DNA from: Peribacillus butanolivorans | Lineage (GTDB): Bacteria; Bacillota; Bacilli; Bacillales; DSM-1321 | DNA length: 51,732 bases | Assembly: GCF_001273755.1 (NCBI RefSeq) | Contig: NZ_LGYA01000001.1 | Location: 360,670-412,401 of the forward strand | Reading direction: 5' to 3' | In this document: positions 16,043 to 27,066 of the stretch, piece by piece | How the letters are laid out: each line of letters starts with the position of its first letter | Position numbering within the stretch: position 1 is the stretch's first letter | The notes under the pieces: model-generated | The model's input: the letters and a program-made list of their open reading frames with translations, nothing else | What the model was told of the DNA's origin: nothing | Database searches by the model: none | Program-made: the position numbers and the translations under genes

Positions 16043-16096
16043 TTTACACTATATTAGTCGTAGCTTTACATTTCCCTTCTAAAATGAAAGTAAGAA
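16043..16096 (+). promoter_or_regulatory. Pho-box-like repeat array upstream of glpQ
   Basis: TTTACA at 16043-16048 and again at 16065-16070, exactly 22 bp apart, with a weaker TTAGTC in phase between them at 16054. PhoP of Bacillus binds TT(A/T/C)ACA repeats spaced 11 bp. Possible -10 boxes are TAAAAT at 16080 and TAAGAA at 16091. glpQ orthologues are phosphate-regulated, which supports the reading. The rest of 15799-16042 shows nothing notable. Confidence 0.5.
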
Positions 16097-16115
16097 TAGA
16101 AGGGAGAGAGGGAAA

Positions 16116-17051
16116 TTGAAAACTAGTATAAAGAAATTAGGTTTATGTATTATGAGCGTAGGATTTATATTACAGGCTACATCGTTGGATGCTTCAGCTG
16201 CTTCAGCAAAAGAAAATCATTCAAACTCATCAATTTATGAGAAGAAAATTGTGAATGTCGCGCATCGCGGTGCTTCTGGTTATGCTCCTGAACATACCAT
16301 TCCCGCTTATCAATTGGGAGAACAAATGAAGGGTGACTACATAGAAATCGATCTCCAGATGACTAAGGACGGAAGATTAATAGCGATGCATGATGAAAAG
16401 GTGGATCGCACAACAAATGGTACAGGCCTGGTGAAAGATTTAACACTAGCAGAAATAAAAAAACTGGATGCCGGCTCTTGGTTCAATGAAAAATATCCGC
16501 AATTTGCAAAAACGAATTATAAGGGGTTAGTGGTTCCAACTCTTGAAGAGGTATTTAAAAAATTTGGCAGACAGGCAAATTATTATATTGAGACTAAGTC
16601 TCCAGAGGTATATCCAGGAATGGAAAAAGAACTTCTAGAGGTTCTGAAAGATTATAAGATGGTAGATTCAAAGGGACGTACCAAAAATGTACTTATACAA
16701 TCGTTCAGCAAAGAAAGTCTGTTGAAGGTTCATGACATGAATCCAAAGTTACCACTGGTTCAACTTTTCTCTTATAAGAATCAGGCAACTATTTCTGATA
16801 AAGAATTGGAATCTATTAAGGAATATGCCATTGGAGTTGGTCCGAACTTCACTAAGATAGATGGACAATACGTGAAAATGGTCAGAAATCATGGTCTTCA
16901 ATTTCATCCGTATACAGTAAATGAAAGAGCTGATATGAAAAAAGCTTTAGAATGGGGAGCAACGGGATTGTTTACAAATTACCCTGATGTATTTAATGAG
17001 GTAATAAAAGAGTATAAAAAAGAAAAACACAATCAGATTATGAGTAAATGA
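16116..17051 (+). CDS. glpQ: secreted glycerophosphodiester phosphodiesterase
   Basis: 311 aa starting at TTG behind AGGGAGAGAGGG. A signal peptide (KKLGLCIMSVGFILQ, cleavage near ASA) directs export. The GDPD fold is clear: NVAHRGASGYAPEHT with H50, R51 and H60, then EIDLQMTKDG with E77 and D79, and MHDEKVDRTTNGTG with H92. The C-terminal PYTVNERADMKKALEWGATG is also typical. It hydrolyses glycerophosphodiesters to sn-glycerol-3-phosphate and an alcohol, and in Bacillus attacks glycerol teichoic acid during phosphate stress. It is alone in its unit with its own terminator. Confidence 0.94.
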   Translation: MKTSIKKLGLCIMSVGFILQATSLDASAASAKENHSNSSIYEKKIVNVAHRGASGYAPEHTIPAYQLGEQMKGDYIEIDLQMTKDGRLIAMHDEKVDRTTNGTGLVKDLTLAEIKKLDAGSWFNEKYPQFAKTNYKGLVVPTLEEVFKKFGRQANYYIETKSPEVYPGMEKELLEVLKDYKMVDSKGRTKNVLIQSFSKESLLKVHDMNPKLPLVQLFSYKNQATISDKELESIKEYAIGVGPNFTKIDGQYVKMVRNHGLQFHPYTVNERADMKKALEWGATGLFTNYPDVFNEVIKEYKKEKHNQIMSK

Positions 17052-17109
17052 AGAATAGATTGAGAAGATTTATATAAGCTTATTAGGAATCATCAACTAA
17101 ATAAAGGTA

Positions 17110-17145
17110 TCCATAAGTAAGCTTCGATTCTTCGGGGCTTTTTTT
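17110..17145 (+). terminator. glpQ terminator
   Basis: AAGCTTCGA-TTC-TTCGGGGCTT stem with two G-T pairs, then nine T. Confidence 0.75.
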
Positions 17146-17165
17146 TTGTATCTCGTTTTTTAGAA

Positions 17166-17264
17166 TTTAAACCTAATCCGAAACTTCAGAAGAAGGATGA
17201 TATTATCGTAGGTGTGACATCGAGGGCAATTTGCGCGTCAGATCTTCATAGTATTATGATATAG
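17166..17264 (+). pseudogene. fragment of a zinc-type alcohol dehydrogenase
   Basis: 33 codons reading FKPNPKLQKKDDIIVGVTSR and AICASDLHSIMI, then a stop. This matches the N-terminal catalytic zinc segment of medium-chain dehydrogenases (xxDIIVxVTSxAICGSDLH). The usual Gly before Ser-Asp is Ala. No start codon and no remaining domain are present, so it is a relic. Confidence 0.6.
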
Positions 17265-17382
17265 AGAAGTATAATATGAGTTTTTTTAAAAAAAGGCCGA
17301 TAAATGATCTTGAATAAGAGTGTTTGATAAGAAAATGATGCAATTTATTATATAATAATATTGATAAAGGGAGGTAGGTCTG

Positions 17383-17841
17383 ATGGTATATAATTCGGCA
17401 GCTGAACTGTGTGAAGGGTTTGAGGTAGTATATCAGCCTATTCAAGTTCAGTTAACGATTGAGATTGTTGATAAGAGATTAGGGCCTGTAAAGGCTGAAG
17501 CAGAGATTGCCATCAAGCCTGTTGAGTCAAAGGGGTTTTTAGAGGTGTTGGTGGAGGATCTGGAATCGGAGCATATTTTTGCTGATGAAAATGGCAGCAT
17601 ATACGGAAGCTTTGGAATTGATCAGAGCATCCAAATTTATGATGAAGTTCTAGACATTATTCCGTTCGATGATCTAATCGGAAAAGAAAATTGGAAAGTA
17701 ACTGTCGATTCATTTATCGCGGAAGAAAAGCTAAAAGGACAGCTGGAAAAGCTACTGAATAATTACCAATTTAGTGATATGAGCGGTAAATATAAATTTA
17801 GAAAAATATGTACGATTACGGAACTCCAATTTTTGAAGTGA
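17383..17841 (+). CDS. hypothetical protein (152 aa)
   Basis: ATG behind AAGGGAGGTAGG. It is soluble and acidic with beta-rich composition: VQLTIEIVDKRLGPVKAEAE, DENGSIYGSFGIDQSIQIYD and IPFDDLIGKENWKVTVDS. No family recognised. It is monocistronic, with a terminator 10 bp after the stop. Confidence 0.65.
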   Translation: MVYNSAAELCEGFEVVYQPIQVQLTIEIVDKRLGPVKAEAEIAIKPVESKGFLEVLVEDLESEHIFADENGSIYGSFGIDQSIQIYDEVLDIIPFDDLIGKENWKVTVDSFIAEEKLKGQLEKLLNNYQFSDMSGKYKFRKICTITELQFLK

Positions 17842-17848
17842 AAAAATA

Positions 17849-17878
17849 GAGAAGGTAAAAGCCTTCTCTATTTTCATT
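17849..17878 (+). terminator. terminator
   Basis: Stem AGAGAAGG/CCTTCTCT with a 6-nt loop and TATTTTC. Downstream, 17900-17980 on the minus strand, a 24-codon frame (NKIYLKWKDGDVYEEKLTRT) looks like a gene scrap. 17980-18219 shows nothing. Confidence 0.8.
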
Positions 17879-18219
17879 ATTATTCTTGGATCATTTTAAA
17901 TCCGTTCTGGTTAGCTTTTCTTCGTATACGTCCCCATCTTTCCATTTCAGGTAAATCTTATTCACTCCTTATTCTCGTCCTTTAACTAAGAGCTTCTTCG
18001 AATTATGTTTAAATCAGACAAAAGTAAGTTCGGCATTGGTTAAAAACATATTCCATCAAATATTTATTATTAAAAAATCCACTTTTTTGAATGCGATGGT
18101 AAGTATGCATGAAAGCGCATCAGATTGTGAAATATGGTTCTATATTTTTCATCATTTGTTAGATATATTGAATTAAAGGGTACTAAAAAAGCACAGGAGT
18201 TAGCCCCTGTGCAACGAAA

Positions 18220-19116
18220 TTATTTATAAACCTTACTTGGGATTTTTACGGCAGGACGGCCAGCAGCATAAGGAGCCACTTCATATTCTTGGAATACGAG
18301 ATAGATCCCCCCGTTTGTATAATAGAACTGTGAATCCTTATTGACGGGAACATCGCTCTGTTTTTTTACATAAAAACTATCTCTTTTCCTCATGTAGTCA
18401 TAAGCATATTTCTGTACCTTCGTATACTTCGCTTTAGATGTGAGGATTTCACTGATTTTCACCTGTTTACCGGAAGATTCTTTGAAATTATAGGATGTTG
18501 TGTATCCCATTCCATGAGCTCCGCCGCTATAATAGTAATCGTCAATAAGGATGCTTAGCTTTCCATCTTGGTTGAATTTCACTTTATACGAAATACTGTA
18601 ACTATACTGACAAGAGTATGGGGATTCTTTGCACCATTCCTCATTTTTATCTTTTTCCCTATCCTTTTTGGCTTGCAGATAAGAGGAATAGGCGTCCTTG
18701 GCATGCTTAGTTAACACCTGATTAATTTTATCCTGAGCTGCTTTACTTTTTAGTCCTGATACTTGCGGATACGACAAGTCACTGATATTTTTATATTTTT
18801 TCTTGGTTATCTTCACATTGCTGAATTTTAAATATTTTGTAGATACATAGGCTTTTTTTTCATTGTACCGAATTTCCGACCAGCCGGATTTTGTTTTCGA
18901 ATAAACGGTTACGGCTTTCCCTTTCTCCAACGATCCTACTTTTTTATAGCTGGTGCCGGGGCCACTTCTAACAGTCAAAGGGGTACCCTTCGTATTTACC
19001 GTGGCATTTTCTGTAGTGGCTGCTGAGACTGAGTCGATTTTTATCAGTAAAAAAGAGATGCATGTAAAAGTTAATGCGACAGCAAGGACAATCTTAGTGA
19101 AATTCTTGAATAGCAT
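18220..19116 (-). CDS. secreted SH3b protein with DUF4163/DUF3298-like domain
   Basis: 298 aa. Signal peptide in residues 1-33 (KIVLAVALTFTCISFLLIKI, cleavage near SAA). SH3b domain at ~38-98 with the hallmark LTVRSGPGTSYKKVGSLEKG and WSEIRYNEKKAYVSTKYL. The C-terminal ~200 residues match PdaC/RsiV-type extracellular domains: DLSYPQVSGLKSKAAQDKIN, the SGGAHGMGYTTSYNF segment and a final EYEVAPYAAGRPAVKIP. Such proteins bind the cell wall through SH3b. No catalytic domain is visible. It is monocistronic. Confidence 0.82.
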   Translation of the reverse strand: MLFKNFTKIVLAVALTFTCISFLLIKIDSVSAATTENATVNTKGTPLTVRSGPGTSYKKVGSLEKGKAVTVYSKTKSGWSEIRYNEKKAYVSTKYLKFSNVKITKKKYKNISDLSYPQVSGLKSKAAQDKINQVLTKHAKDAYSSYLQAKKDREKDKNEEWCKESPYSCQYSYSISYKVKFNQDGKLSILIDDYYYSGGAHGMGYTTSYNFKESSGKQVKISEILTSKAKYTKVQKYAYDYMRKRDSFYVKKQSDVPVNKDSQFYYTNGGIYLVFQEYEVAPYAAGRPAVKIPSKVYK

Positions 19117-19218
19117 TCAATTACCACCTTTGTATAATTTTTACATTATCTATTATATAAGTAGGTGGATCAATTAGAAAGTGAATTTTTTATTTCAAAA
19201 GTTAAAGAGGAGAAAAAA

Positions 19219-19752
19219 ATGAAAATTGGTTTAGTACGACACTTTAAGGTGGCACATGAATTCCCAACCGGAAAATATGTGACGGCGGATGATATGAATC
19301 AATGGTTTAAGGATTATGATGCAGCAGATATTATTTATGGGACAACTTTATTGGACGATGAGGAATGGAAGAGATGTTATTGCAGCGATATGTCGAGAGC
19401 AGTGAAGACGGCTGAGCATATCTATCCTGGTGAGGTTAATCAGATGGAGGAACTTCGGGAAATACCATCTCCACCTCTAAACGGGAAGGTGAAACTGCCA
19501 TTCATACTTTGGGCCATTTGGATTCGCTGTTGCTCGGTAGTTAACAAGCAGACGAGAGCGGAGATTAAGATTGCTGAGAAACGGATCAATAAAGTATTGG
19601 ACGAGCTTTTTGCAAAAGGAGAGCAGGATGTTTTGATTGTGAGTCATGCTGCTCTCATGGTATATATGAGGAAAGAGCTGATCCGACGGGGGTTCGCAGG
19701 TCCAAAGTTTAAGATAGCTAGTAATGGAAAGTTGTATGTGTTCGAAAGATAA
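19219..19752 (+). CDS. histidine phosphatase family protein
   Basis: 177 aa, ATG after AGAGGAG. It has the branch-defining IGLVRHFKV motif with His8 near the N-terminus, CSDMSRAVKTAEHIYPGE with the second arginine, the acidic EELREI and the second catalytic His in VLIVSHAALMVYM. It is likely a small-molecule phosphatase; the substrate is unknown. The phosphomutase-like core is complete. Confidence 0.82.
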   Translation: MKIGLVRHFKVAHEFPTGKYVTADDMNQWFKDYDAADIIYGTTLLDDEEWKRCYCSDMSRAVKTAEHIYPGEVNQMEELREIPSPPLNGKVKLPFILWAIWIRCCSVVNKQTRAEIKIAEKRINKVLDELFAKGEQDVLIVSHAALMVYMRKELIRRGFAGPKFKIASNGKLYVFER

Positions 19753-19927
19753 TAAGGAAAAACTCGCATGTGAATTTTTTGAAATTTTCATGAGCGGTAA
19801 GCATTTGATATTTCAAAGAAAGATGAAGGCATTTTACCGATAGTTATTCTTTTTCTAATGGTTGTGGTTTATTATTGTAATAGTGTAATTTTTTCGAATC
19901 CAATGGTAGGAAAAGAGGGTGAACATT

Positions 19928-20716
19928 TTGGTAAAGGCAGTTTTTTTTGATTTAGATGATACGTTACTTTGGGATCAGAAGAGTGTGAAAGAGGCTTTTA
20001 TAGCGACATGCGAATTGGCAAAGGCAAAATATGATTTGAATGTTGACGAGTTTGAGGAAGCGGTACGGAAAGAAGCACGTGAGCTTTATTCTTCTTATGA
20101 TACATATGAATTTACGCAAATGATCGGTATCAACCCATTTGAAGGACTTTGGGGTAATTTTCGAGATGATCATGATGAATTCCGTAAGATGGCCGAGATT
20201 GTACCGGCTTATCGGAAAGAGGCATGGACAAGAGGCTTGAAGGCATTAGGGATTGATGACCCGGCATTTGGTCTTGAGCTAGCAGAGCGATTCCCTGCTG
20301 AGAGACGGAAAAAACCATTTATTTATGAAGAAACATTCCAGGTGTTAGATGAGTTAAAAGGGAAGTACAAATTGTTATTGCTGACGAATGGTTCACCTGA
20401 GCTTCAAAATACGAAGCTTGAAATCACGCCTGAGTTAGTTCCTTATTTCGATCAAATCGTTATTTCCGGCGCGTTTGGACGTGGGAAACCGGATGCTTCT
20501 ATTTTCGAGCATGCATTAGAAATCATGGAGCTTGATAAGGATGAAGTATTAATGGTCGGCGACAATTTAATGACGGATATCCTTGGTGCATCACGTGCAG
20601 GCATTAAATCGGTTTGGATAAACCGTCATGATAAGGAACGGAATGAAGTCATCCCTAATTATGAAATCACGCATTTAGAGGAGCTTTTTCCTATCCTTGA
20701 GAGTCTAAAAAAATAA
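19928..20716 (+). CDS. ysaA: HAD-family phosphatase, YsaA-like
   Basis: 262 aa. The start is TTG at 19928, 8 nt after GAGGG; the GTG at 19919 overlaps the ribosome site. HAD motif I is [10 protein letters not shown] with both catalytic aspartates, motif [10 protein letters not shown], motif III the lysine of [10 protein letters not shown], and motif [15 protein letters not shown] helical cap lies between ~20 and 115. It resembles B. subtilis YsaA and belongs to a family of small-metabolite phosphatases. The terminator follows 12 bp on. Confidence 0.87.
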   Translation: MVKAVFFDLDDTLLWDQKSVKEAFIATCELAKAKYDLNVDEFEEAVRKEARELYSSYDTYEFTQMIGINPFEGLWGNFRDDHDEFRKMAEIVPAYRKEAWTRGLKALGIDDPAFGLELAERFPAERRKKPFIYEETFQVLDELKGKYKLLLLTNGSPELQNTKLEITPELVPYFDQIVISGAFGRGKPDASIFEHALEIMELDKDEVLMVGDNLMTDILGASRAGIKSVWINRHDKERNEVIPNYEITHLEELFPILESLKK

Positions 20717-20724
20717 CGGATAAA

Positions 20725-20776
20725 TCCCCTTCAAGTAGTAAGTTCAAAAAAACTTAACTTGGAGGGGATTTTATTT
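20725..20776 (+). terminator. terminator after ysaA
   Basis: Long stem AAATCCCCTTCAAGT/ACTTGGAGGGGATTT with an AT-rich loop, followed by TATTT. Confidence 0.85.
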
Positions 20777-20872
20777 AATTCAAAACATGGCATTAAAATA
20801 ATAGGTCTTTGAATTTATTTACAAACCAAAATGGATGGTATATAGTTACCTTGTAATAATTAATATTATTCA

Positions 20873-20971
20873 GACTAGGGGTGTCCAATAAAAGTTGGGC
20901 TGAGAGAGAAGCGCGTTAAAGCTTCTTAACCCTCAGGACCTGATCTGGTTCATACCAGCGTGGGGAAGTTA
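20873..20971 (+). promoter_or_regulatory. TPP riboswitch (THI box)
   Basis: The conserved aptamer elements are present in order: ACTAGGGGTGTCC, GGGCTGAGAGAG, the AACCCTCAGGACCTGATCTGG core, and ACCAGCGTGGGGAAGTT. Bound thiamine pyrophosphate would favour the terminator at 21027-21058 and switch off thiC. Confidence 0.96.
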
Positions 20972-21026
20972 GAATCTACTATTCAATGACATGTAATTTG
21001 GTCATTTCTGTAGTCATACTAACTTT

Positions 21027-21058
21027 AGCCGGGTCTTAAATATGAGACCTGGCTTTTT
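21027..21058 (+). terminator. riboswitch-controlled terminator
   Basis: Stem AGCCGGGTCT/AGACCTGGCT with one G-U pair and an 8-nt loop, followed by TTTT. It is about 60 bp before the thiC start, the expected expression platform. Confidence 0.88.
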
Positions 21059-21092
21059 CGTGCGAAAATGGATTGGATTTTGTCCTTTTTAA

Positions 21093-22898
<1,806 letters not shown>

Positions 22899-22920
22899 TG
22901 TGGACGAAAAGGAGAATTCG

Positions 22921-23091
22921 ATGAATCGAGTAATCCAGATTAAAGTTGAAATAAAACAGTTGGAAAATCAGCTGGATCAGCTAAAAAAAGAGCTAAGTAT
23001 TTTTCGGGGAAATTGTAATCATGAATTTGTAAAAAATGATTATTCACAAGAATGCACAAAGTGCCACTTAATTGAGAGTCTGCAATGGTAG
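22921..23091 (+). CDS. small zinc-ribbon/coiled-coil protein (56 aa)
   Basis: ATG behind AAAAGGAG, 22 bp after thiC. The longer frame from 22861 overlaps thiC. Residues 1-28 form a charged helix (KVEIKQLENQLDQLKKEL). The C-terminal half has C-N-H-E-F...E-C-T-K-C, a possible two-Cys-pair metal site. The function is unknown. It may be read through from thiC, as no terminator separates them. 23092-23470 holds no further gene. Confidence 0.65.
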   Translation: MNRVIQIKVEIKQLENQLDQLKKELSIFRGNCNHEFVKNDYSQECTKCHLIESLQW

Positions 23092-23470
23092 GGATTTCTT
23101 GATTAAAATAACTTTGGATTCTTGGTATTCTAGTAAGAAGAAAATCAGCAAATATGTTCCTTAAGATTATTAAGTATGAAGGACTAACCATCCTTTTTCC
23201 TTATTTTTTTGTAAGCACCGATTTTGAATTCCCAAAGATACCCAAGATATTCCCTCTTCCTTTTACAAGTATAAGTTACCTCAGGTACTTTCCTTAATCC
23301 TAGTATGTCCTTCATTTCTTAGTAATAATGTTAGTCAAAAAAAAACAATACAATTATTATGAAGAACTTGGCTTATTAGTTTTCATGGAAGAGTTTATAT
23401 TGAATAATCCTGTTGGGTTTTAACATACTAAACTTGTTCGCATCATTGATAAAACGAGGAGGGAAATAAA

Positions 23471-24100
23471 ATGCAAAACCAAAATCAACAAGGTCAAGTA
23501 CACCAGAACATGCAAACGGGTGCTATACCCCCACAAATGAATCACGGTGGTCATGAAGTATTCGATGTACATGAAGTGTTGTCGGGAACGATTGGTACTT
23601 TAAACACTTATATGCTTTTGCGTCAGCATGTACAGGATCAAGAATTACTGGACATTCTGGATCGTCAATATCAGTTCATCCAAGATGAATATAACCTTTC
23701 ATTAGAGTGCTTTCAATCTGGCCAGGACCCATCCAAACGAACACAGAGCTACAAAATGAATCAAGATAACGATTTTATATATGGATTGACACCAACTCAG
23801 CCAAAGAAACCTTTGCAATCCATATCGGAAATTACGGATGAATGCATTTCAGGCTTGATGCTTGGGGCAGTGAAGTCTGCTGCTTCTTTAAAAGCAATGT
23901 CTGCACTTGAAATTACAAACCCAGTTGTGCGTCGCGTATTTGCAGATTCTATTCCGAACTGCATTGAAATGGCATATGAGATTTCGATATATCAAAACAA
24001 ACATCATTACTACCAAGTTCCACAGCTTGCACAGCAGGATATGCAACAAATGTTGAATTCATATTCACCTGCACAAGGAAATAACAACGTAAGCCATTAA
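23471..24100 (+). CDS. CotF-family spore coat protein
   Basis: 209 aa, ATG after GAGGAGGG. The N-terminus is Gln/His-rich (MQNQNQQGQVHQNMQTGAIP). The body has the CotF-type ferritin-like helices: DVHEVLSGTIGTLNTYMLLR, CISGLMLGAVKSAASLKAMS and NPVVRRVFADSIPNCIEMAY. The Tyr/Gln-rich tail is typical for coat proteins. It is presumably made in the mother cell. A loose sigma-K-like CATACTAAA lies at about 23424. It supports a spore-forming host. Confidence 0.88.
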   Translation: MQNQNQQGQVHQNMQTGAIPPQMNHGGHEVFDVHEVLSGTIGTLNTYMLLRQHVQDQELLDILDRQYQFIQDEYNLSLECFQSGQDPSKRTQSYKMNQDNDFIYGLTPTQPKKPLQSISEITDECISGLMLGAVKSAASLKAMSALEITNPVVRRVFADSIPNCIEMAYEISIYQNKHHYYQVPQLAQQDMQQMLNSYSPAQGNNNVSH

Positions 24101-24167
24101 TTAAAGAACAAACAAAATCTAAATAAAACTAGTAAATTTATTTCGACCATTTACAACTTATTTAAGA

Positions 24168-24202
24168 AGGGATAGGACTAAGCACCATAAGTCCTATCCC
24201 TT
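24168..24202 (+). terminator. terminator after the coat gene
   Basis: Stem GGGATAGGACT/AGTCCTATCCC with a 9-10 nt loop; T-rich downstream. Confidence 0.75.
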
Positions 24203-24231
24203 CAATAATTTTAACCAATGTTGTTTCCTTA

Positions 24232-24519
24232 TTAATGTTTCATCTGATTTATTTCCTGAACACAATTTTGGACAAGAGTTACAGCCTGGCTCATAGTTGC
24301 TCCTCCACCAAATGCTGCCATCACTCCAATTGCTTCCAGGATTTCTTGTTCTGAACACCCTTGATCAAGGCATCCTTTAGTATGGTAGATAATACAGTAT
24401 TCATCTTGAGAATATAAGCTTATACCTAAAGCGATAAGCTGTTTCTCTTTCTTAGATAATAGACCTTCTTTAAAGCATTCTTCCGTAAAGGAATTGAATT
24501 TCTTAGCGAGCTCAGGCAT
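24232..24519 (-). CDS. carboxymuconolactone decarboxylase-family protein
   Basis: 95 aa, one CMD domain of the AhpD-like all-helical fold. [20 protein letters not shown] is followed by [20 protein letters not shown] with the C-x3-H pattern, then [19 protein letters not shown]. Members act as peroxidase partners or decarboxylases; the role here is unknown. The usual CxxC is reduced to one Cys before the His, so disulfide peroxidase activity is doubtful. 24520-24903 shows no gene. Confidence 0.8.
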   Translation of the reverse strand: MPELAKKFNSFTEECFKEGLLSKKEKQLIALGISLYSQDEYCIIYHTKGCLDQGCSEQEILEAIGVMAAFGGGATMSQAVTLVQNCVQEINQMKH

Positions 24520-24903
24520 TTTATCCGTAAAAACACCGATTCAGCTTTACAATCGTGAAGAGAGTTTCTGTAGTATTATTAGCTTGAATTTCCAAATTCC
24601 ATTCAGCTCCATCCCTAATAATCTTTCATCAAAAATTAGTATGAACTAAACAAGAAATGATTAATCAAAAACGATGGAGTTATTGTGAATGAATAGCCCG
24701 TTAGATCATGTGTAGATGCACTAATACATATACATAAGGATATTCTGTTGCATCGCCACATACAGCTCATTTGTATAGAGAGCATCCATAGACTGAAAGG
24801 CACTCCAGAATAGTTGAAGACTAAAATATGGACAAAGTATAATGAAATATGTAAAGAGTTAAGATACCTTTTTGCAGTGTCTAACTTAAGGGGGGAAATC
24901 GTA

Positions 24904-25671
24904 ATGAATGAACTGAACGCATTATTCCGAAAAAGAATAGGGCTGCTGGAACATGAAAAAGTGACTTTTGAAAAATTAGATGAAATTCTTGAAAAGACAG
25001 CGAAAACAATTCCCTTTGAAAACTTATCCATAATGGCATCTCATCTTAGTGACATCAACAAAGAAAATATCATGAACAAAGTTCTCGTGAGAAACGAGGG
25101 GGGACTTTGTTATGAATTGAATACGGCGCTTTATTTTTTCCTAGTGGAAAATGACTTTGACGTTTTCTTAGTTCGCGGCGTAATTTACAATCAAGGGTGG
25201 ATGACCATAGGTAGAACCCATGTCGCCATTCTATTAAATCATGAAGGTCAAACTTATTTAGTCGATACGGGATTTGGAGGGAATTTACCTTTAAAACCAG
25301 TACCATTTAACGGAGAAACCGTTATTTCTCAAAATGGTGAATTTCGGATTAAAAAGGAATGTAACGAACATGGAGATTATATTTTTGAATTAAAGCTGAA
25401 ACATAAAGATCCCGATTGGAAAATTGGGTATGCTTTCGATTCTTCAAAGACCGTAGAAAATGTTGTGGAACTGAATGAGATTCAAACTATCATCAGTGAA
25501 AACCCAAAATCACCTTTTAACAAACATCCTTTAATCACTCGACTTACAAATAGCGGGAACATCACTTTAACCGATACATCCTTTACGCAGTGGGATGACG
25601 GGAAAGTGACAAAAGAAGAAATAGATAGCACACGATTCAAAGAGATAATGAAGCAGTATTTTGATAGATAA
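24904..25671 (+). CDS. nat: arylamine N-acetyltransferase
   Basis: 255 aa, ATG behind AAGGGGGG. It transfers acetyl from acetyl-CoA to arylamines and hydrazines. The cysteine-protease-like triad is complete: C69 (GGLCYELN), H106 (GRTHVAIL) and D121 (YLVDTGFGG). The N-terminal helical part has TIPFENLSIM, also conserved. The third domain is present. It is monocistronic, with a terminator at 25702. Confidence 0.92.
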   Translation: MNELNALFRKRIGLLEHEKVTFEKLDEILEKTAKTIPFENLSIMASHLSDINKENIMNKVLVRNEGGLCYELNTALYFFLVENDFDVFLVRGVIYNQGWMTIGRTHVAILLNHEGQTYLVDTGFGGNLPLKPVPFNGETVISQNGEFRIKKECNEHGDYIFELKLKHKDPDWKIGYAFDSSKTVENVVELNEIQTIISENPKSPFNKHPLITRLTNSGNITLTDTSFTQWDDGKVTKEEIDSTRFKEIMKQYFDR

Positions 25672-25701
25672 GAGATAACGAAAGAAAGTTGCCCTCCCTC
25701 A

Positions 25702-25735
25702 GGCTGTCGAGAAACCTTTGACAGCCTTTTTTATG
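25702..25735 (+). terminator. nat terminator
   Basis: Stem AGGCTGTC/GACAGCCT with an 11-nt loop, then TTTTTT. Confidence 0.85.
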
Positions 25736-25885
25736 TTCCTTAACTTAGACATTGAATTTGTTAGGGTGCATACGGGAACCATTAGTGTACGACCTTGAAG
25801 GAAGGAGACAATCTGATTTTGTGATCCTCATTAAATGCAGGACAATCACCCTTCCTTGTCGAACTAAGTACAAGAGAAGAGGCTG

Positions 25886-26128
25886 ATGAAAATGAGTAAT
25901 GCAAAATACAAATTTTATTATGTGAATGGGGAAACAGAGGAGTTAGAGACGAATGAACCCTATACTGATGAAGCCAATAGTATTCTGAATCTGCAATTAA
26001 TTCAAAATGCGACATGGTTACAAGCAGGTGGGAAGCATATCAACTTAGCTAATGTAATTAGTATCGAATTTGCAGGAGACCAAGATAAACGTAAATTAGA
26101 GCAAATTAAGTTTAGGCCTAATAAATAA
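25886..26128 (+). CDS. small hypothetical protein (80 aa)
   Basis: ATG after GAGAAGAGG; an in-frame ATG two codons later is an alternative. It is soluble and beta-rich, beginning AKYKFYYVNGETEELETNEP and including ATWLQAGGKHINLANVISIE. It looks like a short SH3-like or DUF-type fold. A terminator (CACCC/GGGTG plus eight T, 26129-26153) follows at once. Confidence 0.6.
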   Translation: MKMSNAKYKFYYVNGETEELETNEPYTDEANSILNLQLIQNATWLQAGGKHINLANVISIEFAGDQDKRKLEQIKFRPNK

Positions 26129-26203
26129 AGCACCCAATACGGGTGTTTTTTTTTATCATTTGTTATAGTTTTAATTGAATAGGTGAAAAGGGAGAGATTC
26201 AAA

Positions 26204-26830
26204 ATGGAGAAGAAAAATCGATTAGTTTTTACTAGATCAAACGCTGGTACTAAACGGAAATTCGATGAGGCTATTACAATTCTGGAATATAGCGTAATGC
26301 TTGTTGAACTCTTCGACTTAAAAGAATTTAATAATGTTATTGCCGGGCAGTTAAGACTAATTCTATGTGAGAACAAATATACACGAATAAAGAGGGAAAA
26401 AGTCACCATTGATAACTCCTTAATAAAGAAAATCAATCCTAACCCGAAATTGTATCCCGTTAAAGATTTCATTGAAATAAGCAAAGAAGGCAATACAAAA
26501 ATACCCGAAGAACTTTTCGATTACACTAAGCCGAGGATTGATTTGAATATTTGGCGAAATCAAGTAATCTATAAAAGTAGTTTAGGGGGCATTCTCCAGG
26601 AAATTACAATCTTAGATTTTATTAAGGAGTCTGCTCAAAAGAGTGGTGGTGCTCACGTGGAATCAAGTCTTCCTGAAAAGTCTTTTATGGTGGACGAGCA
26701 TGCCGAAAGTATTTTAAGGTGTATAGCAAGAGGGTTATTTAGGTCTATTGGTAGAAATTTTGAAGAACAATCTTCTATGAACCTTACACATATAATAAAG
26801 AAAATTGAACAATCAAAAGCCTCCGAGTAG
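26204..26830 (+). CDS. hypothetical protein (208 aa)
   Basis: ATG after AAGGGAGAG; the longer frame from 26183 lacks a site. It is soluble, Lys-rich and mixed alpha/beta. Segments include FDEAITILEYSVMLVELFDL, a central KINPNPKLYPVKDFIEISKE and AESILRCIARGLFRSIGRNF near the end. No family recognised and no membrane segment. It appears to be a single-gene unit. Confidence 0.65.
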   Translation: MEKKNRLVFTRSNAGTKRKFDEAITILEYSVMLVELFDLKEFNNVIAGQLRLILCENKYTRIKREKVTIDNSLIKKINPNPKLYPVKDFIEISKEGNTKIPEELFDYTKPRIDLNIWRNQVIYKSSLGGILQEITILDFIKESAQKSGGAHVESSLPEKSFMVDEHAESILRCIARGLFRSIGRNFEEQSSMNLTHIIKKIEQSKASE

Positions 26831-26876
26831 TTTCTTTATTGTAAAAAAAGGGGGAAATTTACCCTTACTTCATGAC

Positions 26877-27047
26877 ATGACAATCACGTTGCCTGAAGAT
26901 TGAGTTAAAAAGCATTTAGGGGAAGATATAACAGAAGGCTGAGTAAAGGTAAGTTCTTTATGTAATGAGTGGAAGAATTTATCCAATTAAGTCTCAATTG
27001 TAGCAGGTAAGGATAACAATAAAAGACGATTTTTCCACCTAGAGTAG
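26877..27047 (+). pseudogene. possible small gene with three nonsense codons
   Basis: From ATG at 26877 one frame reads MTITLPED-stop-VKKHLGEDITEG-stop-VKVSSLCNEWKNLSN-stop-VSIVAGKDNNKRRFFHL. The pieces are protein-like and stay in frame, so this may be a decayed 56-codon gene. Otherwise 26831-27214 holds only the terminator at 27022. Confidence 0.3.
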
Positions 27048-27066
27048 GAAAAGTCGTCTTTTTATT
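27022..27066. terminator. long terminator hairpin
   Basis: Stem AAAAGACGA/TCGTCTTTTT with an inner TTTCC/GGAAA extension. T-rich on the + side. Confidence 0.8.

Noticed and set aside
24636..25031. 131-aa minus-strand frame before nat
   Set aside because: It overlaps the start of nat in antisense, is Ser/Phe-rich and has no motif.
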